The notes: generated by a model not told the origin, from the letters alone. 64,000 bases of DNA from G958296245 sp963664035 (GCA_963664035.2 OY760867.2:3162001-3226000), one strand, 5' to 3'. Positions 61,401-62,504 are shown, counted from the stretch's first letter. Made by a program: numbers and translations.

Positions 61401-61954
61401 TACAGGTTGGAGATGGCGTACGGCCCGCCGTCGCCGGAGGGGTCGGAGTCGTTGTTGCCGTCGAATGTGGCGGTGAAGGGCCTTTGGGTATCCGACGGCC
61501 AGCCCTGCGTCGCGTACACGCTGCCGATGGCCCACCATCCCCTCTGGGGAAAAGATCTCGACGTCCATATGTTCTTCCAGGTGGACGCGTTCTTGTAGCT
61601 GGAGTCATCGTTGAAGTCCAGGTTGGCGCGCAGCTCGTAGCCTATGCAGCCGCTCTGGGGGCAGCCCATTCCCGCCTCGGGATTCGAGAAGGCGTTGTTG
61701 TAGAACGTGACGTCAGCGGTGTTGCCTGCGAAGCTGGCTGTCGGCGTCCCGTCGCCGTCGACGTCGAAGCCGATCGCCGCCAACTGCTCCAGCTTGGTGA
61801 TCTCGATCAGCCCGTCGTCGTCGGTGTCGTAATCGGTGTTGGCGTAGACGGCGCCGCCGCTCCACAGCAGGACGGCGGCCGCCAGCGCGGCCAACGCCAA
61901 CGCCGGCCCAGCCCTCAGCCTGCCGGGCCCTGTCCCGCGCCTGGCTCCAATCAT
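28484..61954 (-). CDS. giant secreted, membrane-anchored FN3/GLUG/Calx-beta repeat protein
   Basis: One frame of about 33.5 kb has no stop. The ATG at 61954 gives 11,156 residues and a compact signal peptide (basic start, hydrophobic LALAALAAAVLLW, cleavage after AVYA). An in-frame TTG at 62005, with a GGGGGGAGGG tract before it, would add 17. Order: seven 640-700-residue super-modules (to residue ~4755); a unique ~130-residue domain; an array of about 49 FN3-type units (to ~10,540); a Calx-like and a PKD-like domain (AGANQTVTEGDSVQLTGSGS); a Pro-Thr stalk (~10,750-10,930); a ~150-residue domain ending LVHFSTYALVV; a second PT stretch; one membrane helix (~11,113-11,135); and a basic tail. 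It is probably a calcium-stabilised adhesin or matrix protein. Function is inferred from architecture only. Confidence 0.92.
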   Translation of the reverse strand: MIGARRGTGPGRLRAGPALALAALAAAVLLWSGGAVYANTDYDTDDDGLIEITKLEQLAAIGFDVDGDGTPTASFAGNTADVTFYNNAFSNPEAGMGCPQSGCIGYELRANLDFNDDSSYKNASTWKNIWTSRSFPQRGWWAIGSVYATQGWPSDTQRPFTATFDGNNDSDPSGDGGPYAISNLYLLQEGSTLDSNTNYRMGLFGALGSAGKIHNLTLKDVYIDHNPLHAGSSDVRVGGIAGASAGTIEDSFVIGGAVKLRVEDYSGNTAATVTTGRVGGIVGYLESGGVVVGSYSTADVESAGPITTVHGGGVAGDAAGTVSGSYATGDVDVVTTVSSSSTANAGGLVGNLGGTVQGSYAAGAVEASGAAANRAGGLVGYLSGSIFYSYSIGATTATTDGGLVAAKATGRLTVTDSYWDATASGDSSSVEGTSKTTSELQTPTGYSGIYANWNIDVDNADNNNQLTNGTDDPWDFGTASQYPGLKYGSLTASDQRATITLAASPTTIYERAVGSRVNSATITPTLSAAWGKAITLTLPTGTAYTLSTTTVSFAAATTTPNPATVTLTAVNDKVDAADKAINLATGYTVNDMRVIATSTSPTLTIADDDELAAPANLAAAKGTDFTSLVLSWDPVTGADNYKAAHKASTSNTWGADTTVATSNCTGTPTKCSHTISGLTSTTVYDVRVYAVKTDANVDDGPASTAQQSPGKDYDSDGDGLIEISSLAHLNALRHDQDGNGAIGNTNYDLAFTNPAPAMGCPSTGCIGYELANDLDFDTNGNGRADSGDTYWNSGSGWNPINTYEAILEGNQYGIKNLYINRSGSVSTFCGLINTLYDSGSGTGAELRNLYTSNVSVTCVSTADGAFAGALVANNNQGLITDSYVSGSISATSGGGSGARAYAGGFIGNNLGGTVRKSYSGATVTATVSGSAAADAYAGGFVAWNNVGTVEASYATGDVTATGSTNSSSDADAGGLVGRNESTGTLRAVYSTGDVSASAVGTVNAGGLVGYNGPGSTITVGHSIGGVTGDDSGTNNIGGSVGSNSGTVSELYWDTDTTGIADDADTAAPEGKTTSELQTPTEAQKSLPNYPTGLYANWNVNVDGVTGNDNPWDFGTATQYPVLHVRTLPYVLLQSVPTVTWAVANATLCESSKGTDTAVCGASPVTSTTITPTLSGEWKTDLEYTFPTPTAAYTLSATELTIPAGTTTAAGVTLTAVNNKVDAADLTLNLSPTSSHLRQDSSVPAITIKDEDILAKPTGVRLSVDGTKVQVDWTAVSEATGYTIEWSTSSTFTGTPSSGTSSTNSHKVTTGLTSGTTYYFRVTANKTGYDDSAPSDSASVTPTTGDVDYDVDNDGLIDVDSLAKLNAIRYDLDGNGSPETATSTYNAAFPNAEDNMGCGETGATIQSNNTGNPTCSGYELTADLDFNTNNSATSAANPAGADSGDTYWNGGAGWDPIGGVSGGDYTGDFDGNTYTISNLFIDRSSGNYAGLFADLNGTGQTIENVSLVNVDVTLNVSTGSEVNVGGLAGYVESGVTVEDSYTTGRVRAGESSSDPVTLTASDLNSDVGGLVGRSSGSIVSSYSLADVTAHSKSSQNGIATNVGGLVGHASGGSVTASYAGGAVSGNTVAQNNGRVHAGGLVGRNNGPIRASYARGDVSGDYDATATASVTGRARVGGLVGWQVANVTASFSTGAATATGDGTLEAGGLVGHHTGGTNTDSYWDADTSGIADDSDNNSPEGKTTAQLQAPTAYGTGANDIYKDWDIDLDTTAAGLQDAWDFGAANQYPTLKYGILASSVQRAVVTLSVSPTTIWESNTGGSTRVTAATVTATLDPAWHDDLTVTFPTNAVYTLGAATSAIAAGATTTTVTLTAVNNFADAANAVVALTQAAHPAGTTWVSKGTDVSITINDDDELTKPTGVKLSVDGTKIQVDWTAVTDATGYKVQWNTSDSWAGSITGTATISSGSTVTHKITSGLTADTTYYVRVLPTKSGADEPPSDTASATTRASAGTGDYDADNDGLIDVDSLAKLNAIRYDLDGDGVADKYDHNNDGDYTDTNLGEYDYTTQYDAAFPNAEDNMGCNESAVSIASNNTGNPACTGYELSGDLDFDDNTAGDRTDDTYYNSGAGWLPIADTAKTHNSSSHPYNAVFEGNNYVIYNLFINRTGSRTGSQTEDYRYGLFAGLFGDLGSSAKIRNLGVEDVSITFTNSEITGSSGPEVYAGGLAGYSAGEIFKTYVTGSVTAKSTGTTGNDKDPHAGGLIGRQVGGSIISSYARVTVTANQHGSDFQRFSYAGGLVAYQDGGDIVATYARGSATADVKTFGTGTAYAGGLIGYHKGGEIKSSYSEADAAATASGGTSHNLYAGGLVGAQDGGKITASYSVGVPSTNPRTTSLPTENKGGLTGRYVTGTTTVSYWDTTVSGITATGQGTGKTTSELKTPTGFTGIYANWEFDLDNADKDNNDATGKDDQWHFGTASDYPVLQYHLTIPPQRASVTLTVSPTTIWERALTTQARVNVTTVTATLSGEWHNDVTVTPLADASYTLSAATSTIAAGATTTTVTLTAVNNYLCGASACPSTAVNKSVSITAATDDPWVSVGDAPTLTINDDDEVAAPTNVKLSVDGTKIQVDWTQVSGATGYTVEWNSTSATDWSSPSSATISSGSTVTHTISSGLTAGTTYYVRVIATKGAGVDQPPSNVVSATPTASAGTGDYDADNDGLIEVSNLAQLNAMRWDLDGDGVVDDATNQASYNTAFPNAEDNMGCNESVVTIASNTGNPACSGYELRANLDFDTDGDGSPDSGDTYWNSGAGWTPIGDGTTAYTGDFDGNADADSSGDGGPYTISNLHVNLSATSGNSYAGLFGVIGPGATVYNVALAGVSATGSTTGDAVYVGALAGRNRGAVTGSWSLGEVTANRTGSGTLKKAYAGGLVGQNDGTLRASYSRADATATAHSANEGHAGGLVGLNAAGGTIAASYARGGATSNRGTDSGSTPLNNAYAGGLVSDNSGTITASYASGGVTGAGRNADVGGLVGTNTGTITASYSTGAVSATATGGTATTGGLVGGSGPTATVTNSYWDTTTSGITATGSGTGKTTAELQTPTTETGIYANWDVNVDGQTGNDDPWDFGTAGQYPVLDFGAHVVSRQRAVVTLTASPLTIWERALTSPSRVNSTTVTLTPGAAWHEAITVTLPSNAAYTLNPATSAIATSSTAAVIVTLTAVNDKTDASDVTLALNGAAVGPWVYASSTQTITIKDDDELAKPTGLRLSADGTKLRADWTAVDDAEGYKVEWSKSSTFASKSEATVSGGSTTHYKIDPTPALTADTRYYVRVIATKTGGTDDSAPSNPANTKTTTAVAGTGDYDADNDGLIEVSNLAQLNAMRYDLDGNGVVDDSANATAYSTAFPDAEDNMGCGESVVSIASAGTGNPTCSGYELSANLDFDTDGDGSADSGDTYWDGGKGWWPIAHDSTSADASSAPFNTTFEGNDYVISNLFINRSGARTGSSGSYRYELFAGLFGDLGQSAVVRNLGLEGVSVTFANASAAVGDLGVYAGGLAGYSRARIVDTYVTGAVTATANASSNTDKPPHAGGLVGKQVGGSITSSYARAAVTATQDSNDASAKSYAGGLAGYQDTANIVASYSRGSAGATVKATSGGEAHAGGLVGYHKGGEIKSSYSAANARSTAAGGAATLNAGGLVGSQDGGKITASYSTGIAASATTSVSTVTSNVGGLTGRHGSGITAYSYWDTTTSGITTSGQGTGKTTAELKTPTATTSTIYANWDLDLDNADNDSSDATGQDDPWDFGAAYDYPVLDYDGMAIPPQRTSVTLSVSPATIYEYVGGATTTVVTATLSGAWHNAVTVTPLADAAYTLTPATITIAAGTTTATTTLAAVNNYKCGTSDCPSAKVNKTVNLTSTTDDPWVGVGASPGLTITDDDELAAPTLSAAEGADHTSLVLTWGAVSNATGYTVQWKLSTASAWSSTATTSLTHTITGLTHGVLYDFRVAATKSGADRSAWAEVTTSLGQDYDTDDDGLIEIRTLAQLDAVRYDLDGDGVVTGNDKTRYDAAFPTSHYKMGCNEDLALAQRTCAGYELAADLDFDTNGNGEADSGDAYWNGGAGWDPIGGQLGGSYYVGDFDGNNDTYTISNLFIDRTGAAYGGLFAWLGPDSHVYNVALEDVDISVRPTTGSSVNVGALAGRAQSAVEDSYSTGRVVFTGSFTGSTSQDLHVGGLVGRAQEDVLGSRSWVDVTATLTVTGQGAKRVLAGGLVGRADSAVKVNASYAAGTVAASGGGDNAQVTAGGLVGYMEGQEAVNASYARGAVSAKVTSGTTNTEANAGGLVGKALSGSNVRYSFSTGAVTASGAATNEAGGLVGGGAGGGTVTASYWNTQTSGQSSSDGGTGKTTSELQTPTAYGTGANDIYKDWNIDVDDADNDGSMTTGTDDPWDFGAANGYPALKYGNHTAAAQRPTATFTVTPATIYESVGGSTVATTTGTLTSAWNVPVTLDIGLPNCLVPVATSTLEFTTSNWSTAQTVSVKLAADPGTTTKIFLEQANVRFTPSELTFSTSTWNTAQSVSVRLIAAPANDVAVVLGTFCDRYRLDVPALVVPAGTTTASMTITAINDKVDRPNHTVSLSLDAYVTADKWIAKTGAAVTLTIVDDDELATTDVTLTELDGGGIGVTWTTVSGATGYVVQWRSGAQDYDPSRQTSVGATTAATILEPNLVGGTTYTVRVYATKTNVDDGPASDDASIAYVGGVGGNFTHVILPTSQARRTEVRVSRDFPYDDKLDLKQVRILTLPDSTQGRLELVQFGFRYGSNWCRNRPSFSFCRELSSTPVTANQVVWNEQKQGAHSRKWLFFYPSDTFSGATFNFKTIDEDGTESATSIATLSLRPAAAPTAITDLEAEITGFVPGSSPSREVTLTWTALSTDTGNAAGNDFAKLFVAVKRGNGAYGPWQHLARATKDSTSYVRWVPADGASYTFKLRAYNGVEYSAESNEASVNTPPAAPTGFSATGGAGQGTISWTASTDATIGKHQYRRAEKTGDLQAYPGDARVDLYWDAPDTGGRPIAKWQYRAHTKAATDLLGAIPGDGETTLWWTDPAVPQDKTVASWQYRYGTSTVWSTRDIPGGAGVRSHVAGSLTDVRAQINATRWNFQVRPKYTDDTFGAWSNSATLTNSSDYSNWVDIPRSDHFLRSHTVADLVNGSVYFVQVRGVSAPTGNPASAHPPANVTVTPSATLPDGWTDFPTLAASTTPALTFTTQSWNTAQTLAVELSSAPTATVKVGLYQDGVIFTPAQLTFSTTTWNTAQSVKVKLAKPPASSVTVNVTALHPLGSSHMFTGLKNGVDYSFQVRAANAYGEGQASPWRSFPVLPAQPTGLSATAGDGQATLRWNDPIDRTVYKWQHSQDDGAKWADTPAIGTFRWRFGYDANVTYWQYRQLGPVYKTEGGLTAMGNAGPVRLYWEPVDNDVAGWEYRTRSANVSGWTTEEWKAVTGSGASTRSHTASVLGDTTFQVVQSAALTFTTQDWSTATTTTMKLARRPSTDVTVLLEQDNVQFTPSILTFTTVNWNMTQSVSVKLEAAPASNVTVNVMLAAHVNAPYVYEVRPVNASGGAIGPAISGTANSNADGDLALSWTFTDTYAVLKWQYRYKSGGSYGSWTDVPGSKKSTGSYTVPGLTPGTEYTFQVQAVNSVGTRVSPLLGEAKATPSTPTPWSDLHGTTALTRSHTVGDLHPTASYSYTVRPVVQVVPNSALAPHHSNNSTSTTVSWSGYAHTAGATGWEARKRTVGGSWGAWETVSGGASARSHTFTGLDTGVGYNFQVRRVNPHYLAEMPAGTAIKSRPASAVVTRLDNGTTYTFRVRAVNAAGSGPASASASTTPATVLVGPALTAAGQGGGVKLDWTTSNVATVTGWEYRRATSTGGLAALAGDTTAYLSWSAPSDTGIVKWQYRYKSGNNNYPATWTDVPSSGANTTSHTVPNLANGTAYTFQVRALNASSTPVGTTLGGASATATTTPWTSVSGGATRSHTATGLTSSARYAFQLRSVNAVGPGPASNAAWTYAEARPAKPTGLAATSGEHKRSTLSWPTSNTASSWQYSKDGGTTWAAVTPTTSGTDHTYAATGLVNGVAYAFEVRGLNRYGEPGPASDAASATPRVAAPTGLTVAAATTTLTATWTDPGDGAITRYEYRLTLAGGTGTSVVPWTAIPGSNASTVSHTLSKLGIGASFDYYLRAVSGASTSLPVKATAATLGWPDAPEGLLVASVGDRQVRLTWTDPLDSSITKWEYRVDRGAWTDVTTAIVAAPDELGFTDQDWNTPKTFTATLPAAPPAPVKVFLASDIANFSTSTIILTPQNWNTGVVVSVTLKEQPQLPQQPGNPGGLPPGLIPPGQQPVVPVNVLVEIPTEVVWVNASNVTVTGLTNLRRYTFAVRAVNRSGAGTLREAFATPTPKPAAPTGLRGRPDDTKVHLEWDQVVPGSLFSRFEYQQREKSGQQWSGWSAWESVGPFSRYTVTGLTNGTEYQFRVRAVNIAGDGAASAPITVTPQLPPPAQPTGLAAAPGERKVTLSWTNPAGVALTGNSYRYRPAGSGGFRWTGWTSIAAATSTDVTGLDRGVLYTFQVRAHTAGGAGWPSYAAFTWTYPAAPSNLAATPGDQSVSLTWDYPLNNSITRYEYQQKTAGAWGSDWTAITGSMATTTQHVVGSLVNGTAYTFRVRAVSAGAGPVSAEVTATPQPAPAMPTITSATATYASSVSFTWSHPNTAVIEKLQLRYRVGTGAWSAWADAAKTKTSYTIPEAASVSNLDQSTSNLAMRFNSGTSWAQEFTTGGAPGGYTLSSVTVDFETVNAGSAVVVAIYGKSGGDVGSSIGATLSGTAAAGQVTFACTAGCNLAANTSYYVHVSTTSQGGRLNNTASGAETPVPSDNGWSIADRAIQQSEGFGPFSNSANAMKLELDAVTRNTAGIMDYGTVYSFEVRAVNNQSQHSPAAQAKAATAPAKPTGFTATPGVRQVTLDWDNPNYPSIGRWYHRYVERSGGLAAFGSRYSVDLAWDTPSGAAGIARWQYRYKPKSDTESGYTDWTDVAGSSAPTTFASVGGFTHSAIYTFEVRAVGSSGNPVGSALGPASTGLFVYPWVRIDGSSADTTSHVVTGLTTGTEYAFRVAAANPAGNPVALGLPSDAVTATPLALPVPAAPAGLTATPGDRNVALTWNHSADATITRYEYRYKTTGDYPQTWTRIPHSNRDTVFHRVTGLTNGTAYTFQVRAVNGYGEGHAAVAAASPVGGASLDAPGSFTAVGKDASAVLSWTASYTGSVDWLLRVSKQGETKSLVIGAGASQRVALEWYNPGAAGTTKWQMRRATSTTWSDWEDIPCSSPCDPLKLSSHSFTTASPYLERDAAYVYEVRADVGGSWVAAENLQAWQRISASASYREHTVTGLDNGTVYRFHLRVTQAGSTSPPASSAALPRPAPAKPTNLTAKAGVGEVKLRWDASTDLYLDKYQYRYKTDGSYGSWKDLYPSRLCTLPAGQYPDNKDNRTIGCTVTNDLFFRVPGLENGAEHTFQVRGVNSAGDGTPSDEASATPRATPLSAANFRATGGDARIVLAWDKPPADSDITKWRVRYIAAGGNWVGWTVFTPSTSGNTMSHTLTDLTNGAWHHVEVQAGNAVAYGLSAVAVVRPIRPLAAPASLTATAGHRQATLTWTTASPADGRIVNWEVQRKRSTDSSYGGWKRISSVPSARSYTVTGLTNGVTYSFRVRATMADGDGAASAAATARPLPASVPAKPAGLTASAGNARASLAWNGKIDDTITRWSARVSPDSAADVVIGAGGAAQEITLSWTDPNNSAITSYQYSADGSNWTTIQGSGANTTSHTFTASLTAGAVYTYQVRGAAGQNNVTPTGLQAWTRIDDRAAFGSRTVTTPTVASPGSVTFNRNNWSTNRSVSVKLAFKPAESVTVSFAAPGAVFTPSTLTFTTTNWNTTQTAQVKLAQQPPADGAVVIVSGNAMSADPVAYSYTVTGLTNGTRYTFRVYAANLRGNGAASDPKTATPAGAPAKPTGLTAAASTSGTAQVTLSWTTPNNTSTAPIGRYQYRARSVPNNWLAWQDIPGSGEATTGHVVTQTVTDQGLAHNDLYAFQVRAVSAGGYGAASDAAQARPVSAAPNTPTLVSAVGGNAQAYLAWSVSPTRWIDKWQYSKDGGATWADIPAGSGGYRVCRDHDGNVLTPAVCADYATPELGGNRLTRYATITGLANGKSFTFKVWAVNGAGPSAASGGKATQTIPLAPAAFSVTALDAEVRLDWTKSPSDATVTGWQYRYKSTGQYGAWTPILDSASTTISYVAAGLENDVAYTFQLRAVNGSGGGIASDERISTPRLAAPAKPTGLQAHPGDRQALLQWDDPDNASITRWQYKQGTGSGNNVTYGNWTDACVTSTDSDCPSQTSHVVGSLVNGTAYTFKIRAVNAAGNSPDSDTASATPIAVPAQPTDLAATGGDRQVGLVWKAPAGSTVTGWEYRLSDSVNWQSWRSVTPGSGANNTLTHTVTHEYNATPATRLVNNHPYSFQVRARNNSGGGVPSAVASAAPVSAAPNASGYLWAGGGDGQVSLRWSRTAGPWVTHWEYRYKTGSGSYGSWNAVPNSRFDTVGHRFTGLDNGKKYTFQVRPVNDAGAGGASPEAVVDTLPLAPSALVPMAGDEEVVLDWAKNAADGTTITSWQYKRKTSGGNYGDWTTVPNGADSTRSHTVTGLANGTTYVFKMRAVNSAGAGPESSEAGAAPKIQLPDKPTGLSAVIGDTKVVLSWDDPGNDRITRWEYLIYDSGTWQTRIVCETSSDQDCASRTTVTVTGLDNDTEYPFRVRAVTTAGAGPSSDPVKATPRAVPPPPSSPSGSPGGSGEIVLTWEANASSTGWQYRYRTTGDYGDWIDIPCVSPCDPGTLTTHTVTGLDNNVAYTFQVRALNDIGWGLPSELTVRPVVGVPDTPTLSSAQGGDAQAALAWTTLGAIWVDSWQYSGDGGSTWSDLAGSHRQTRSYLVTGLTNGKSYTFKVRAVNGKGNSTSSNSIVAPTLPLAPATFSAAGGYEQATLTWSKSSSDSTVTGWQYRHKSTGGYGGWTDVPNSTADTTSYTVTGLDNGVSYTFQARAVNAAGGGAASAEAAASTAPSKPTGLAALPGDRKITLVWANPTGVTLTGNAYRYKPAGSGDSGYTDWISTSTRTYHQVTGLTNGVLYTFQVRASGAGGDGTPSDESSAWTYPASPANLAATPGDRLVSLTWDDPSNNTITRYEYQRKTAGNNWGNAWTRITDSDAATTQHVVKGLVNGTTYVFRVRAFSAGAGTASSEVTATPQPLPAIPTGVSASATGASSATVTWSYGNVALIEKFQVRHRAGTGAWGAWTDVATTTLTYTVSSGLEYGTVYTFEVRAVNNQSQAGPAAQAKAATAPAKPEGFSAAPAFRQVTLGWDDPGYPSITGWQYRQAEPKGGLTAFGGDGEAELSWSTPDNTTGIAGWQYRYKSTGDYPDTWTDVPSSGTTTTAYTVGSLANATAYTFQVRAVNASSTLVGAVLGDPTATPSASAGWTNMPNSGASTVSHVVTSLVTGTTYAFQVRAVNPAGSGVASDKATATPPAKPTEPSVISLVETFQAGAPGSFSLTASWARPADTTIDGYQYREAQPKGGLTAFGGDRSVELYWSSPSDTTDIVGWQYRYKTAGGFGSWRDVPGSGPATSAHTVGSLTNDTAHTFQVRAVDSSDDVVGAVLGDPTATPSPGEGWKEIPGSTGSTTSYTLPVGFVGVAYWAVQVRAVNESGHGTPSNVASVDMLPGRTSLGIDKTYASSGYTLALGWDKLQRNNADDPSIKYWQYRSVYARQVVSEAALAAELEKASWKSVGNSGRDTVGFSLRHQSSPMYVFQVRAVNPAGSGAPSNKASVVLVPASPILDVTVTPSATTTHSGPENGGKATLAWPDPQDPSIYRYEYRESASSRWRRIRCPDRDCTKLSGHAVYLKLGRTYTFELRAVNLAGPGPAAAAQRPVGTYEWSSTATTTDGKITIGSLSGTARPVSMNAVSPDFGHVRNHMAAGSEVRIGSWVARVVGAPTFTPANDGAKGRVAFDAESVSGTPPTSGGDIRVALMNAVIVTAPRSPTGYGAFTGNARASVSLRWNEPSAADTVTEWQYRQRQAPPVLVGTYQWSDTTPTEDGRISIGAEVSAGSYEWSSTAPTLSDEGKVHIGGLSGSNRLVTLTPDAESYAELKAHLKAGSEVQIGSWITTAGGAPTFTDGTGGKGKVEFYAEHVSGTRPTSGSAIAVALLNVVITAGTYQWSASVPALADGGKIHVGALSQGARPVTITADASSYATMKGDLENDSKVEIGRWRVTVSGAPTFTDGSGGKGRVEFKAVHVSGSRPTSGSAIIVSIIHPGRHTVTLTAIAPGFGELELHLEDGSEVLIDEWRVQVRGEPTITPNASTTSKGTVRFTAVTVSGTRPTAGSDIAVSLLHAHDWGAWGAMTDGEIDKSGAPYKYIVSDLETGGTYDFQIRGANTAGSGRHSAMAKYVTRGIYVSQQAALGLPEDGSKSYRLELSVKPTSNVTVAVSSSNPSVIVSPSSVTFTPARWSDPKTLTISRGRANAGAIVTHTASSADAAYNGIHVDSVRVRSRPVAEAGANQTVTEGDSVQLTGSGSTGLADPWAGCFASPDTCTNADLNLPLTYSWRQVGGPSVSYSANTPNPSFEAPEVDADTTLRFTLTVTDARGGADADTVSVLVEDDPATVLVPSPDRIAQPTTPTPTPTPTPAPDATPTPTPTPVPGTTPTPTPTPAPDATPTPTPTPAPDGTPTPTPAPDETPTPTPTPAPDVTPTPTPTPAPDATPTPTPTPAPDATPTPTPDGTPTPTPTSAPGATPTPTPAPGTTATPTPTPAPGDVATPTPTPTPTPTPAVAAAVVATATATPTPTPTPTPTLGITPSPGRTLVSPDSRTVIWTDDMKGRLVVPVGAAPEVLEIRFEAQTVESVSGAPVGENEHVVFVVDVNTYKVGSDTPTPTTYPGGVELWLQVPEGEEHKCAEGRVKVYLVEPEGWTLQYHACETDAEGRVWAVSKLVHFSTYALVVERDPAAPAAASPTPTPTPTPTPTPTPRAAPPAEDDGAASSAWMVVTAVGAAAVAILAAAWFFGFLRRRWSRRERESES
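28530..28620 (-). other. C-terminal membrane anchor and basic tail of the giant protein
   Basis: MVVTAVGAAAVAILAAAWFF is followed by GFLRRRWSRRERESES. This is a single transmembrane helix with a strongly basic cytoplasmic tail, so the bulk of the protein is outside the cell. No sortase LPxTG-type motif is present. Confidence 0.85.
29157..29700 (-). repeat. Pro-Thr rich stalk coding tandem repeats
   Basis: About 180 codons encode blocks of (PT)n separated by APDAT-, VPGT- or APDGT-type tetrads, roughly every 12-14 residues. The DNA is a purine/pyrimidine-biased (GGCGTx)n tandem array. It probably forms an extended spacer between the PKD-like domain and the membrane-proximal domain. It is not a CRISPR array, because the units are in frame and contiguous. 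Confidence 0.9.
30545..31475 (-). repeat. three nested ~105-residue GTYxWS repeats inserted in one FN3
   Basis: The host FN3 starts VSLRWNEPSAADTVTEWQYR and resumes at WGAWGAMTDGEI, so the insert lies in its C-C' loop. Inside, one repeat opens with GTYQWSDTTPTEDGRISIG. It is interrupted by two complete copies (SYEWSSTAPTL...LLNVVIT and TYQWSASVPAL...VSIIHP). It then resumes at GRHTVTLTAIAPGFGELE and ends VSLLHA. A fourth, separate copy is at about 31,615-31,940. I do not recognise the repeat family. Confidence 0.8.
32715..33000 (-). other. FN3 domain inserted in the C-C' loop of another FN3 (case 1)
   Basis: The outer domain breaks after TIDGYQYREAQPK. A complete FN3 runs from GGLTAFGGDRSVELYW to VGAVLGDPTATPS. 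The outer domain resumes with GWKEIPGSTGSTTSYTL and its own F strand AVQVRAVNESG. Confidence 0.85.
33285..33574 (-). other. FN3 inserted in FN3 (case 2)
   Basis: The outer domain breaks after SITGWQYRQAEPK. The inner FN3 runs from GGLTAFGGDGEAELSW to VGAVLGDPTATPS. The outer domain resumes GWTNMPNSGASTVSHVV with F strand YAFQVRAVNPAG. It is highly similar to case 1, so the outer-plus-inner composite was probably duplicated as a block. Confidence 0.85.
40582..40873 (-). other. FN3 inserted in FN3 (case 3)
   Basis: The outer domain breaks after SIGRWYHRYVERS. The inner FN3 runs from GGLAAFGSRYSVDLAW to VGSALGPASTG. The outer domain resumes WVRIDGSSADTTSHVVTGL with F strand EYAFRVAAANPAG. Confidence 0.8.
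43922..44200 (-). other. FN3 inserted in FN3 (case 4)
   Basis: The outer domain breaks after TVTGWEYRRATST. The inner FN3 runs from GGLAALAGDTTAYLSW to VGTTLGGASATA. The outer domain resumes PWTSVSGGATRSHTATGL with F strand YAFQLRSVNAVG. Confidence 0.8.
47700..61850 (-). repeat. seven super-modules of about 640-700 residues
   Basis: Each module starts with an EF-hand-like calcium loop (DYDTDDDGLIEI, DYDADNDGLIDV and similar) at about nt 61845, 59805, 57900, 55910, 53815, 51875 and 49870. Each then has a conserved MGC...C.GYEL cysteine pair and a second D-x-N-x-N-x-x-x-D loop (DTNGNGEADSGD). A run of GLUG-type repeats (AGGLVGYN...YSTG) follows, then WDFGTA.QYP.L, a Calx-beta-like domain (SPTTIWE...TVTLTAVNN) and one FN3. 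The modules are diverged but collinear. Confidence 0.85.
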
Positions 61955-62009
61955 GGGCCGCCGCCCCCAATCGAGACCGACCGCCAGCTTCCAAAACAAC
62001 GCCAAACCC

Positions 62010-62135
62010 TCCCCCCAGATATGACGTTCTGATATTAAGCCGCATCAAATGATACCATACCTTAACCAGCTATACCACGCATTCATGAAATCACGATGAA
62101 ATATCAACCTATTTCATTACTTTAACAACAATCAT
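62010..62135 (-). promoter_or_regulatory. AT-rich upstream region of the giant gene
   Basis: About 110 bp of conspicuously AT-rich DNA stands out from the GC-rich surroundings just upstream of the giant gene. Several -10-like hexamers (TATCAT, TAATAT, TATAGC) occur on the minus strand, but I could not fix a single promoter with a good -35. Confidence 0.45.
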
Positions 62136-62164
62136 CCCAAGAACGATCAACCCCCACACCTTAC

Positions 62165-62225
62165 GCCCAAGTGTCCACTCCCCACTATCCACTATCCACC
62201 ATCCACTATCCCCTATCCCCTAACC
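62165..62225. repeat. short-period tandem repeat (CCACTATC-like)
   Basis: Imperfect 8-9 bp units (CCACTATCCACTATCCACC and similar) run for about 55 bp. The same sequence type appears at 62628-62652 and 63470-63496, each time just before an Uma2 gene. Confidence 0.6.
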
Positions 62226-62228
62226 ACC

Positions 62229-62258
62229 TTGCCACCCGAAGAACGCGCGTGCTATACT
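62229..62258 (+). promoter_or_regulatory. extended -10 promoter facing a repeat-filled gap
   Basis: TTGCCA (62229-62234), 18 bp and TATACT (62253-62258) preceded by TGC form a good promoter. An ATG 6 bp downstream opens a frame made only of repeat elements, so no gene is called. The promoter may drive the Uma2 gene at 62686 through the repeats, or be a relic. Confidence 0.5.
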
Positions 62259-62287
62259 CCCCCCATGCACCACCGCGCACATACTCG

Positions 62288-62314
62288 TAGGGGCGGGTTT
62301 CAAACCCGCCCTCC
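62288..62314. repeat. family C hairpin (GGGCGGGTTT arms)
   Basis: Perfect 10-bp arms (62291-62300 and 62302-62311) surround a single-base loop, with flanking GTAGGGGC and CTC. It is the same form as the hairpin nested in the 8995-9113 element. Confidence 0.65.
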
Positions 62315-62353
62315 CAATCCCGACATGCGGCCATGCCGCGCCCTCGTCCGTCG

Positions 62354-62482
62354 TGTCTCATTCTGTCTCATTACTGTCTCATTCTGTCTATTTCGCGTCT
62401 CATTTTGCCTCGTTCGTGTCTCCCGCTGTCTCACGGCCCGTAGCTGGAATAGACAAAAAGAGACACTTCCGAGGAAAATCAG
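62354..62482. repeat. palindromic intergenic repeat, family B copy 2
   Basis: The element is built of TGTCTCATT heptads with GTCTCCCGCTGTCTCACGG and AGACAAAAAGAGACACTT segments and a GAGGAAAATCAG tail. It matches 3358-3456 in order and tail, but carries extra heptads at the left. Confidence 0.7.
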
Positions 62483-62504
62483 GGTGAGGGCTCCCCCACT
62501 AACC

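Noticed and set aside
61954..62005. TTG start at 62005 for the giant gene
   Set aside because: Kept as an alternative only. The ATG at 61954 gives a standard signal peptide length, although the TTG has a better purine-rich tract upstream.
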